Positions 1 to 5,181 of a stretch of DNA of 5,181 nucleotides are shown in pieces. Position numbers and translations under genes: made by a program. Source of the stretch: an uncultured Collinsella sp. Lineage in GTDB: Bacteria; Actinomycetota; Coriobacteriia; Coriobacteriales; Coriobacteriaceae. Each line of letters begins with the position of its first letter. Positions within the stretch are counted from its first letter, which is position 1. The notes beneath the pieces were generated by a model. The model had not been told where the DNA came from and ran no database searches. It was given only the letters and a program-made list of their open reading frames with translations. The DNA is taken from positions 1 through 5,181 of the forward strand of contig CABSNH010000118.1 in NCBI GenBank assembly GCA_902478985.1, in the 5' to 3' direction.

Positions 1-48
1 TCTACACCCTAGAGTTCGTCGGCAGCGTCAGATGTGTATAAGAGACAG
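1..48 (+). other. Illumina Nextera adapter left in the assembly (not genomic)
   Basis: Bases 1-7 (TCTACAC) match the 3' end of the Illumina P5 oligo. Bases 8-15 (CCTAGAGT) sit where the i5 index belongs and match the Nextera XT v2 index I remember as S516. Bases 16-29 (TCGTCGGCAGCGTC) are the Nextera Read 1 primer part, and bases 30-48 are the exact 19-bp Tn5 mosaic end, finishing in AAGAGACAG. The order and orientation are those of a library molecule reading into its insert, so the biological sequence begins at base 49. This is synthetic DNA, not a natural transposon end. It explains why the first gene is cut off. Confidence 0.98.
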
Positions 49-108
49 AACTGCGGCAGCGAAAACGGCGGCAAGTTCTGCAGCAACTGCGGAACGCCCA
101 GGCCCTAG
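49..108 (+). CDS. C-terminal end of a zinc-ribbon protein (partial)
   Basis: Only the last 19 codons and the TAG stop (106-108) remain. The readable peptide is NCGSENGGKF followed by CSNCGTPRP. It contains Cys-Gly at its start and a Phe-Cys-x-x-Cys-Gly knuckle eight residues later, which is the second half of a zinc-ribbon of the CxxCG...FCxxCG type. The first Cys of the first pair would lie upstream of the adapter junction. In Gram-positive bacteria such short ribbons are found at either end of many otherwise unrelated proteins, often membrane proteins, so the function of the whole protein cannot be told. Here the ribbon is at the very C-terminus. The truncation is an assembly artefact caused by the adapter at 1-48. 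The gene points the same way as the lipoprotein gene 81 nt downstream, so co-transcription is possible. Confidence 0.7.
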   Translation, partial: NCGSENGGKFCSNCGTPRP

Positions 109-126
109 CCCCTCTACCTGGTAATT

Positions 127-159
127 GGCGGGGAGGTCCGCCGCCCCCGCATTTGCTTC
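127..159 (+). terminator. Weak GC hairpin in the 109-189 gap, possible terminator or attenuator
   Basis: GCGGGG (128-133) can pair with CCCCGC (145-150) across an 11-nt loop; alternative pairings with the nearby CCGCC copies are possible. A mixed T-rich stretch (ATTTGCTTCT) follows instead of a clean T-run. It could end or attenuate transcription from the zinc-ribbon gene before the lipoprotein gene. I see no convincing -35/-10 pair between 109 and 177, so whether the lipoprotein gene has its own promoter here is unresolved. Confidence 0.25.
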
Positions 160-177
160 TATGGGTTTCGTTCGATA

Positions 178-184
178 AAGGAGG
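178..184 (+). promoter_or_regulatory. Strong ribosome binding site of the lipoprotein gene
   Basis: AAGGAGG lies 5 nt before the ATG at 190. It fixes that start and rules out other upstream starts for this gene. Confidence 0.85.
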
Positions 185-189
185 ACACC

Positions 190-1032
190 ATGAAGACAAC
201 GTTCAAAAAGTCCGTACTCGCATTCCTGACATGCGTCCTGGCGCTCGCCTTTGCCCTGACGGGCTGCAGCGGCGGCGGCAAGGACCCCAAGGCCAACTTT
301 GTCGGCAGCTGGCAGTACTCGGGTGGAACCTTGGACGGCGAAGAGCTCACCGATGAGTACATGGATATGCTCAAGGAGTGGGGCCTCAACTGTATCCTGA
401 TCCTCGACGAAGACGGTACGGGCGTCCTCGACATGTTCCTTGAGGTCGCCGACCTGAAATGGGAGGCCAAGGACGCCACCACCGTAACGATTACCGCCGA
501 AGATGAGTCGCACGACCTGAAGCTCAAAGACGACAAGCTCGTCCTTGAGGTGGACGGCGACAAGCTTATCTTTACCAAGTCCGACAAGGACCTGTCCGGC
601 ACGGTGAAGAAGGATCGCGAGGCGGCCGAGAAGGAAGAAGAGATCGATGAGGCCGTCGAAGACGATGACGTCCAGAGCATCGAAATCTCCCCCGCCGTCA
701 CCGTCGCCGATGACGACCTGTGCACCATCACCATCACCGAGAAGTTCAAGGACGAGTGGGGTGACATCGGCTTTGTCGTTAACATCACCAACAAGAGCGA
801 CAAGGACCTGACCTTCTACGCTCCCTCCGGCAAGACCAATGTCAACGGCACCATGAAGGACCCCTGGTTCTCGGCTCACCTGATGCCCGGCACCAACGCC
901 ACTGAGGAATTCACATTCTCGAGCGGCGAGCTTGACAGCCTTGACGACCTGGTCAACACGACCATCGGCATCGACGCCTACCTGACCGATTCCTACGAGG
1001 ACGTCGCCTCTTACAGCGCAACCATCGCGTAG
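190..1032 (+). CDS. Secreted acidic lipoprotein: lipocalin-like domain plus Ig-like C-terminal domain
   Basis: This is a 280-residue exported lipoprotein of unknown function. The N-terminus has a basic start (KTTFKK), a hydrophobic core (residues 9-23) and the lipobox L-T-G-C, with C26 as the expected lipidated cysteine, followed by a short SGGG tether. Residues 35-131 look like a small beta-rich lipocalin-like fold: a G-x-W motif (GSW, 39-41), alternating hydrophobic strands, and repeated D-G turns (DEDGTG, EVDGDK). Residues 139-161 are a very charged, Glu/Asp-rich linker. Residues 163-280 form a second beta-rich domain with a strand reading VVNITNKSDKDLTF, typical of Ig-like domains in secreted Gram-positive lipoproteins (DUF4352/telokin-like style). 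The protein is strongly acidic overall. The domain names are fold-level resemblances; the lipoprotein call itself is firm. It should sit on the outer face of the membrane. The start is set by the AAGGAGG at 178-184. A hairpin terminator follows at 1083-1124. The gene converges on the two-component operon, so a functional link is not implied. Confidence 0.88.
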   Translation: MKTTFKKSVLAFLTCVLALAFALTGCSGGGKDPKANFVGSWQYSGGTLDGEELTDEYMDMLKEWGLNCILILDEDGTGVLDMFLEVADLKWEAKDATTVTITAEDESHDLKLKDDKLVLEVDGDKLIFTKSDKDLSGTVKKDREAAEKEEEIDEAVEDDDVQSIEISPAVTVADDDLCTITITEKFKDEWGDIGFVVNITNKSDKDLTFYAPSGKTNVNGTMKDPWFSAHLMPGTNATEEFTFSSGELDSLDDLVNTTIGIDAYLTDSYEDVASYSATIA

Positions 1033-1033
1033 C

Positions 1034-1081
1034 GGCATGTAACATCAGCCGCGGATTGGCGGACACATCCGCGCACATGCC
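1034..1081. repeat. Nested inverted repeat just after the lipoprotein stop
   Basis: GGCATGT (1034-1040) pairs with ACATGCC (1075-1081). Inside it, CGCGGAT (1050-1056) pairs with ATCCGCG (1067-1073). Both arms are 7 bp and perfect, separated by a 9-nt bulge on the left and one base on the right, with a 10-nt terminal loop. It begins two bases after the TAG stop of the lipoprotein gene (1030-1032). There is no T-run after it, so it is more likely a 3'-end stabilising structure or a chance fold than a terminator by itself. Confidence 0.35.
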
Positions 1082-1082
1082 A

Positions 1083-1124
1083 GGCAGGGCCGCAGGAGAT
1101 AATCCTGCGGCCCCGCCGCTTTAT
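1083..1124 (+). terminator. Intrinsic terminator after the lipoprotein gene
   Basis: A perfect 11-bp stem, GGGCCGCAGGA (1087-1097) with TCCTGCGGCCC (1103-1113), closes a 5-nt GATAA loop. Three more pairs, GGC (1083-1085) with GCC (1115-1117), extend it past one A-C mismatch. GCTTTAT follows directly on the plus strand, giving a short T-run. Read on the minus strand there is no T-run after the stem, so it best fits termination of the plus-strand lipoprotein gene, although the stem may also slow transcription arriving from the convergent operon. Confidence 0.6.
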
Positions 1125-1137
1125 GCCGATGCGTAAC

Positions 1138-1151
1138 GAGCGCTAGCGCTC
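1138..1151. repeat. 14-bp perfect palindrome centred on the regulator's stop codon
   Basis: GAGCGCTAGCGCTC is its own reverse complement and contains the TAG stop of the response regulator (minus strand, 1145-1143) at its centre. With no loop it would be a poor hairpin. It could be a protein-binding palindrome, or chance in GC-rich DNA. Confidence 0.35.
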
Positions 1152-1763
1152 CATGTTGGGAACGATGCTGCCCTCGGTCACCGCATGCACGGCAAGGCGC
1201 ATGATGTTGTCGTAGCCGGTCTTGCTTAGGATCTCCGAGATGCGACGCTTGATGGTGCCCTCACTCATAAACAGCTCGGCCGCGATCTCGCGGCGGCTCT
1301 TGCCCTCGCAGGCAAGGCGCAAAATCGACAGCTCGACATCGTCGAGAGCTGCCGTACCCGAAAAAATGCTCTCGGGCGGCTTGGGAAACGTGCAATAGCC
1401 CGCCAGCGTGGAGCGCATCACGGCGAACAGCTCGTCGATACCGACGTTCTTGTACACAAAGCTATCGACGCCCGCCTCGCGGGCCTGATCGACAAAGGTG
1501 ATCTCGGGCATGCCGGTCATGATAATGATGCGGCACTCGGGCAGTTGCTCCTTGATGCGCGCCGCCGCCACGATGCCGTTGGAATCATGCTCGGTGCATA
1601 CGTCCATCAGTATCATGTCCGGGCGTTCCTTGAGCGCGGCACCCAAGGCCTCGGAGGCATCGGCGATGGCGGAAACAACGGTCATATCGGGCTGGTCGCC
1701 AACGGAGCGCGCCAGGCTCTCGCGCAGGATGGCCTGGTCTTCGACGATCAACACGCGGATCAT
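1143..1763 (-). CDS. NarL/LuxR-family response regulator
   Basis: This is a 206-residue cytoplasmic two-component response regulator, expected to bind DNA when phosphorylated. The receiver domain (about 1-120) has the acidic pair E8-D9, the phosphoacceptor D54 in ILMDV, the switch residue T83 in MTG, and the conserved K105 in VYKN. A short linker leads to a LuxR-type helix-turn-helix (about 139-195) with the family pattern L-x-x-x-E-L-x-I-L-R-L-A-C-E-G-K-S, then REIAAELFMSEGTIK and RRISEILSKTG. The length is normal for the family. The recognition helix carries RR where many relatives have NH or TH. The gene is last in its operon: its ATG (1763-1761) overlaps the TGA of the kinase gene in ATGA, which predicts translational coupling and makes that kinase its natural partner. 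Target genes are not visible here. Confidence 0.95.
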   Translation of the reverse strand: MIRVLIVEDQAILRESLARSVGDQPDMTVVSAIADASEALGAALKERPDMILMDVCTEHDSNGIVAAARIKEQLPECRIIIMTGMPEITFVDQAREAGVDSFVYKNVGIDELFAVMRSTLAGYCTFPKPPESIFSGTAALDDVELSILRLACEGKSRREIAAELFMSEGTIKRRISEILSKTGYDNIMRLAVHAVTEGSIVPNMER

Positions 1764-3259
1764 GAGCTTCTCCTTTGGGACGTGTCGTTGGCGTTACGCG
1801 GAATGGATACCGTAAGCGTAAAGGGTGGGGCGGCATGGACCTCAAGGCTGCCACCCAGATTCTGTGCGACATGCCTCATACCAGGGATACCCGTTCCCTC
1901 GCGATACAATACGGGGGCCGGGGACCCGTCGTTAGAAATCGTCATGCACGCGACGGCGCCAGCATCCGTCCCCTCCTGCCACAGACGCACGTGGACCCGA
2001 TGCGCCTGAGCATGCTTGGTGGCATTGGTCGAGGCCTCGCGGATAATCTGCAAAAATGCGGCGGCGACACGCGCGTCCTCGGGCAGCGCGCCCTCAACAT
2101 CGATCTGCACGCTCACCAGGCCAAAAGCATGGACGATATCGCCCAGCTGCTCTGCAGGCTCGCTGGCGCCGCCACTGCGCAAATCGGCGGCGATTGAGCG
2201 CAGCAACGGGTCAATCTGCTCGAGCGACTCGTCGTCCAGACGCCCCTCCTCCAAATAGCGATGGAGGATGGACAGGCGCTGCCCGATCACATCGTGAACG
2301 CGGGCGCGCATACGTAGGTAGGCCGCATTGTCGGCAACTTTTTTGACTTCTTCGATCTGGGCTTGGAGCTCTTGGCCCGCAAGCTCAAGCAGGTGGTTGG
2401 CTTGCGCCAAGCGGTCATGAGCATGCGCGTACTCTGTCACATCAAGACCGATAATGCGCTCGAACGAACGGCCCGAAACCATAACACGATCGCACACAAA
2501 TAGGCGAATCTCGGCGGGAGAGACCTCGACCACCGCCCGCGCCTCACCAAAGCGGTCCAGATTAATCCGCACACGGTTCCTGCTGCTTTCGGGCATTTGC
2601 ATGCTGAGTTTGCGCAGGTCGTTCCATGTGCTGCTCATGTCGCGTAGATCGGTTGGCATATGAAGTTCCACCAGGTTTTTGCGCATGCAGCGGTTCATGA
2701 GCAACGGACGGCCCCTCGGATCTAGATACAGGATGCCCACGGGAATCACGTTGATGGTCTCGATCGTCGAGAACATGGTGATATCCTCCTGGCGGTTACG
2801 GACGTCCATCAAGAGCGCCGCGATGGAGCGGAACAGGAAGAACGCGGCATCCGCGATAGGAACCGCGGTCCACACCGGGCCCATGACGTAAACCGCCGGC
2901 GGCGTCGCGGCAGCAACGAGCAGCAGTTCAACCAGCATAACGGGGCGGCGATAATGCACCATAAGGACCACGCCATAGGCGGTAATCGCGGCGTTGGCCC
3001 ACAGCAGCCCGCCCGCTGTCTCGGCAATGACAGGGAGTGGTGCCACCAGATACGAGCCAGACGACGCGAATAAGATGAGCGCCGAAATCATCAGGTGAAG
3101 CACAAGGCTCGCCTCGTAGGCGCAAATCACCTTACGGTTATAGGACGAGCGGCGCGATGCGATGAGCGGGACGTGGATCGTCTGCAGACACGCAGCCAGG
3201 GCAAAGACAACATCGAGCGCAACGATTTGGGGAAGAATGAGCGAAATCTGCATCGTCAC
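1760..3259 (-). CDS. Membrane sensor histidine kinase, HisKA_3/NarX-DesK type
   Basis: This 499-residue membrane kinase should autophosphorylate and pass phosphate to the adjacent NarL-type regulator. Residues 4-151 hold about five hydrophobic helices (roughly 5-32, 43-66, 71-100, 105-125, 130-151). Residues 160-280 look like a PAS domain, with GILYLDPRGRPLLMN near its start and IIGLDVTEYA at its end. A helical linker (280-315) follows. The dimerisation domain has RARVHDVIGQRLS, with H322 the expected phosphoacceptor and the HDxxGQ-L pattern of HisKA_3. The ATPase domain has the N-box IIREASTNATKHAQA (E408, N412, K415, H416), a G1-like NDG at 443-445, and the G2-like GTGIPGM at 455-461. All catalytic landmarks appear present. 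GTG (3259-3257) is preferred over the ATG two codons later because the GAGGG at 3271-3267 is 7 nt from GTG but 13 nt from ATG, and because GTGA gives a 4-base overlap with the upstream gene's stop. No signal or family-specific symbol can be assigned. Confidence 0.93.
   Translation of the reverse strand: MTMQISLILPQIVALDVVFALAACLQTIHVPLIASRRSSYNRKVICAYEASLVLHLMISALILFASSGSYLVAPLPVIAETAGGLLWANAAITAYGVVLMVHYRRPVMLVELLLVAAATPPAVYVMGPVWTAVPIADAAFFLFRSIAALLMDVRNRQEDITMFSTIETINVIPVGILYLDPRGRPLLMNRCMRKNLVELHMPTDLRDMSSTWNDLRKLSMQMPESSRNRVRINLDRFGEARAVVEVSPAEIRLFVCDRVMVSGRSFERIIGLDVTEYAHAHDRLAQANHLLELAGQELQAQIEEVKKVADNAAYLRMRARVHDVIGQRLSILHRYLEEGRLDDESLEQIDPLLRSIAADLRSGGASEPAEQLGDIVHAFGLVSVQIDVEGALPEDARVAAAFLQIIREASTNATKHAQAHRVHVRLWQEGTDAGAVACMTISNDGSPAPVLYREGTGIPGMRHVAQNLGGSLEVHAAPPFTLTVSIPRNANDTSQRRSS
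1770..1776 (-). promoter_or_regulatory. Ribosome binding site of the response regulator, inside the kinase gene
   Basis: On the minus strand AAAGGAG lies 6 nt before the ATG at 1763-1761 and within the last codons of the histidine kinase gene. It confirms the start that overlaps the kinase stop. Confidence 0.8.
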
Positions 3260-5055
3260 TCACCCGCCCTCGGCATCAAGACGATCATGCGCAGCTGGCC
3301 GGGCTCGCCCTCAAAGCGGTATGCCACGTTGCGCCCTTGCAGAGCGCTTTCGAGCTCTTGCGCAGCGGGCGTCTGCGAAAGATCTTCATCATCGTTGGAA
3401 AAAAGCGTGGCGCGCAGCTCGACACTGCATCGGTCATGGTCGCCCAAGTGATACATAAGCGCCGGATGGTCGGTGGTGTAGGCAAAAAACGCAAAGTCGT
3501 ACACGCAGTCGTACAGGGCGCTTACCGTACTGGCGTGCAACGGGCGCCGTATGGCGATAATCGAGGCGCAATCGATATCGATGGTGCGCAGGTCGCTTGC
3601 GAGCTCGTTGGCAATGAGCTGAATACGGTCGCGGCCAAAACCGCTCTCCCCGTGCTGCGCCAACGTGAGCGACCCCTTGCGCTTGCAATAGGCGACGAGC
3701 ATCTTGGCGCGCTGCAGCATGCGGTAACGCTCGTGCGAAGACGCTTCGTCGGTCAACGGCGGCAGCGAGCTCAGCAGGTCGTACATCCCTTCGAGCGCGC
3801 GGGCAAGCGCCTGGTCCACGTCTTGGACCAGCAAGGTCTCGGCCTCTTGATCTGCCAAATGCGTCTTAAGGTCGTAGTCGGCGGCGAGCAGCTCGTTTTG
3901 ACGCTGCAGCTCCATGCGGCGATGTGCCAGTTCACGGTTAAGCTCGTTGAGCTCCGACACGTCTTGGGCAAGCAGCGCCGATCCACCCAGCAGCGGAAAG
4001 GCGCGATACATTACATCGGGATCGGACGCCACGGCAAAGGCATGGGCTCGCCCGTGCTCCTGGGTCCGCAACTCCTCGCGCACGCCTACCGGCATTGGCT
4101 TTGACACCGGCGTGGCATAGACCTCCCGCAGGTCGCGCGTTAGAACTTTGAGGTCGAGCGGCAAGGTGTCGAAGATGCCGGCGATGTCGTGATACGACGG
4201 AATGACACCGCAATCGAGACAGATTTCCATCGCCACCACGCACAGGACGCAATAGGCGAGCGAAAAGTTGAGCCTCCATGCCCAGGGCACGCGCAACGCA
4301 TACGAGATGGCAAAGAATGCGCCACCCAGCAGTACGAGCGCCGCCGTGCCCGAGAAACGCTGAATGCGAAAGGATGAGGACCGACCAACCAGGATAAAAA
4401 AGGCCACGAAGTCAAAGGCCGTCCACACGAGCACGGCGAAATAACCCCAGCCGTACGTGTAATCGTTGCTCCAAGTGTCGCTTGTGCGGTCAAAGCGGAA
4501 GACCTGCTGGTGAAAATCGTTGGTGAGCACAAATCCGATAAGCAGGATGGCCGCAATCCACAGCGCGGCGCAGTAGCGGCGACCCAGGCGGTGTTGCTCC
4601 AGGCCCGCAAGGCGCAGACCACACAACTGGTAGAGCAGCGGAATGAGCGTCATGGGCACGTAGTACAGGTACCACAGCACGGTGGCATAGAACGGCGTGA
4701 ACGACTTGTACTTGAGAATGACCTCGATCATCCACAGGGCGCAGATGGTGGCAACGGCAACAAGGCGGCGGCGCAACACATAGTCCAAACAGCGCAGATA
4801 GACCGACACGCCCCAGATCGAAAATACAATTGCGGCGACAAGCAACGGGAGAGAGCTCGAATGGACGAGCGCATCCACGACCTCTTTGGACACCTCACTA
4901 TAGGCGGGCACGGCGTTAGAAAGTTTGAGGTCGAAGGCGAACAGCGCCGGCAAGACTGCCAAAAGCATGAGGAACAGTGCGGTGATAGCGCCCGCAATAA
5001 TGAAGACGCGGTGACGATACGCCTGATGCGTTATGCCAACCAGGAATCGCGCCAT
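3256..5055 (-). CDS. 7TM-type sensor protein with degenerate histidine-kinase core (pseudokinase)
   Basis: This is a 599-residue membrane protein, first gene of the operon. After an N-terminal helix (18-41) come seven more helices (about 69-89, 98-114, 125-146, 161-179, 203-223, 236-255, 260-279). The stretch YYVPMTLIPLLYQLCGLRL and the LTNDFHQQVF motif after the fifth helix resemble the HisKA_7TM sensor domain (usually TN-x-x-H). A PAS-like region (about 292-370, ending in LLAQDVSELNEL) leads into a coiled coil (367-407). The part resembling a dimerisation domain has QDVDQALARAL (411-421), with Val413 where the histidine of an HD pair would be, and a second helix ending in YCKRKGSL. The C-terminal ATPase-like region (473-599) has no recognisable N-box asparagine (YDCVYDFAFFAY aligns there) and no clear glycine boxes. 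It is probably catalytically inactive, acting as a sensor or partner of the downstream kinase. An ATG at 5139 would add 28 residues. I prefer 5055: the extension is Ala/Arg/Gly-rich, unlike a membrane-protein N-terminus, a probable promoter overlaps that upstream start, and GGCAGG lies 9 nt before 5055. Confidence 0.85.
   Translation of the reverse strand: MARFLVGITHQAYRHRVFIIAGAITALFLMLLAVLPALFAFDLKLSNAVPAYSEVSKEVVDALVHSSSLPLLVAAIVFSIWGVSVYLRCLDYVLRRRLVAVATICALWMIEVILKYKSFTPFYATVLWYLYYVPMTLIPLLYQLCGLRLAGLEQHRLGRRYCAALWIAAILLIGFVLTNDFHQQVFRFDRTSDTWSNDYTYGWGYFAVLVWTAFDFVAFFILVGRSSSFRIQRFSGTAALVLLGGAFFAISYALRVPWAWRLNFSLAYCVLCVVAMEICLDCGVIPSYHDIAGIFDTLPLDLKVLTRDLREVYATPVSKPMPVGVREELRTQEHGRAHAFAVASDPDVMYRAFPLLGGSALLAQDVSELNELNRELAHRRMELQRQNELLAADYDLKTHLADQEAETLLVQDVDQALARALEGMYDLLSSLPPLTDEASSHERYRMLQRAKMLVAYCKRKGSLTLAQHGESGFGRDRIQLIANELASDLRTIDIDCASIIAIRRPLHASTVSALYDCVYDFAFFAYTTDHPALMYHLGDHDRCSVELRATLFSNDDEDLSQTPAAQELESALQGRNVAYRFEGEPGQLRMIVLMPRAGE
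3267..3271 (-). promoter_or_regulatory. Ribosome binding site deciding the GTG start of the histidine kinase
   Basis: Minus-strand GAGGG lies 7 nt before GTG (3259-3257), against 13 nt before the in-frame ATG at 3253. It sits in the last codons of the upstream sensor gene, so the two genes are probably translationally coupled. Confidence 0.55.
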
Positions 5056-5078
5056 GGCGAAGAGCCTGCCGCCCCTAG

Positions 5079-5099
5079 GATCCGCTACGGGCGCGGATC
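5079..5099 (-). repeat. 7-bp inverted repeat between the two candidate starts of the sensor gene
   Basis: GATCCGC (5079-5085) pairs with GCGGATC (5093-5099) across a 7-nt loop. If translation starts at 5055, this hairpin lies in the 5' leader about 23 nt before the start codon and could influence translation. If the start is at 5139, it is only coding sequence. Confidence 0.35.
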
Positions 5100-5143
5100 G
5101 GGCGGCCGCATGGCCAGTATGTCGTGCGCGGGTACCCATAGTG

Positions 5144-5177
5144 CTTTTAGTGTACCGACAGGCGGGCCCAAAAAGCG
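5144..5177 (-). promoter_or_regulatory. Candidate promoter of the three-gene signalling operon
   Basis: On the minus strand TACACT (5154-5149) fits the TAnnnT form of an actinobacterial -10 box. An overlapping alternative is TAAAAG (5149-5144), 16 nt after TTGGGC (5171-5166). Neither has a good -35. With TACACT, transcription would begin near 5142, giving an almost leaderless message from the ATG at 5139 or a leader of about 87 nt for the start at 5055. Confidence 0.3.
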
Positions 5178-5180
5178 GGC
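5170..5180 (-). terminator. Right half of a possible terminator from a gene beyond the window
   Basis: Read on the minus strand, GCCCGC (5180-5175) is followed at once by TTTTT (5174-5170). This looks like the descending arm and T-run of an intrinsic terminator whose other arm lies past base 5181. If so, the signalling operon is a separate transcription unit whose promoter must lie downstream of it. Confidence 0.35.
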
Positions 5181-5181
5181 A

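Noticed and set aside
30..48. Tn5 mosaic end as evidence of a natural mobile element
   Set aside because: It is embedded in the full synthetic library adapter, and no transposase gene is present.
2..199. A 65-codon minus-strand frame ending in YTHLTLPT-type sequence
   Set aside because: That ending is the translated Nextera adapter; the rest has no protein-like features.
28..1038. A 336-codon open frame on the minus strand, opposite the lipoprotein gene
   Set aside because: It is the antisense shadow of a GC-rich gene that has a strong ribosome binding site and lipobox, and its C-terminus is translated from the adapter (ending in SLIHI).
1545..2197. Plus-strand frames of 154 and 140 codons across the regulator/kinase junction
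   Set aside because: They lie opposite conserved receiver and ATPase motifs and are shadows of GC-rich coding sequence.
3337..4104. A 255-codon plus-strand frame inside the sensor gene
   Set aside because: It is antisense to a longer frame with clear membrane helices and operon overlaps, and I see no recognisable domain or ribosome binding site.
5074..5136. A cluster of CCTAGG, GGATCC, GCGGCCGC and GGTACC resembling a cloning polylinker
   Set aside because: The spacing is not that of a vector I know, the frame stays open across it, and such palindromes are plausible by chance in GC-rich DNA. Read coverage would settle it.
49..5181. tRNA, rRNA, CRISPR array, riboswitch or insertion sequence
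   Set aside because: I saw no cloverleaf, no regularly spaced repeats, no aptamer-like leader and no transposase; nearly the whole window is accounted for by the genes listed.

Overview
This looks like a chromosomal fragment from a high-GC Gram-positive bacterium, most likely an actinobacterium of the Coriobacteriia (Collinsella-like). That guess rests on the GC-rich coding sequence, strong AAGGAGG-type ribosome binding sites, a lipobox lipoprotein, and a NarL/LuxR-type two-component set. It comes from the general look of the proteins, not from a marker gene.

Bases 1-48 are not genomic. They are an Illumina/Nextera library adapter: the end of P5, an 8-nt i5 index, the Read 1 primer site and the Tn5 mosaic end. 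Real sequence starts at base 49, inside the last codons of a zinc-ribbon protein gene (49-108). An 81-nt gap follows, then a plus-strand gene for a secreted, strongly acidic, two-domain lipoprotein (190-1032). A convergent intergenic region (1033-1142) holds two hairpins, the second a likely intrinsic terminator.

The rest (1143 to about 5139) is one minus-strand operon of three genes joined by 4-base stop/start overlaps. First comes an eight-helix membrane protein carrying a HisKA_7TM-type sensor, a PAS-like region, a coiled coil and a degenerate histidine-kinase core with no phosphoacceptor histidine or N-box. Second is an apparently active HisKA_3-family histidine kinase with about five membrane helices, a PAS-like domain, H322 and an intact ATPase N-box. 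Third is a NarL/LuxR response regulator with D54. The arrangement suggests that the pseudokinase senses a signal and modulates the active kinase, which phosphorylates the regulator. This three-part signalling cassette is the most interesting part of the window. The regulator's targets cannot be read from this sequence.

The right end of the window (5139-5181) probably holds the operon promoter and the tail of a terminator belonging to a gene beyond the window.
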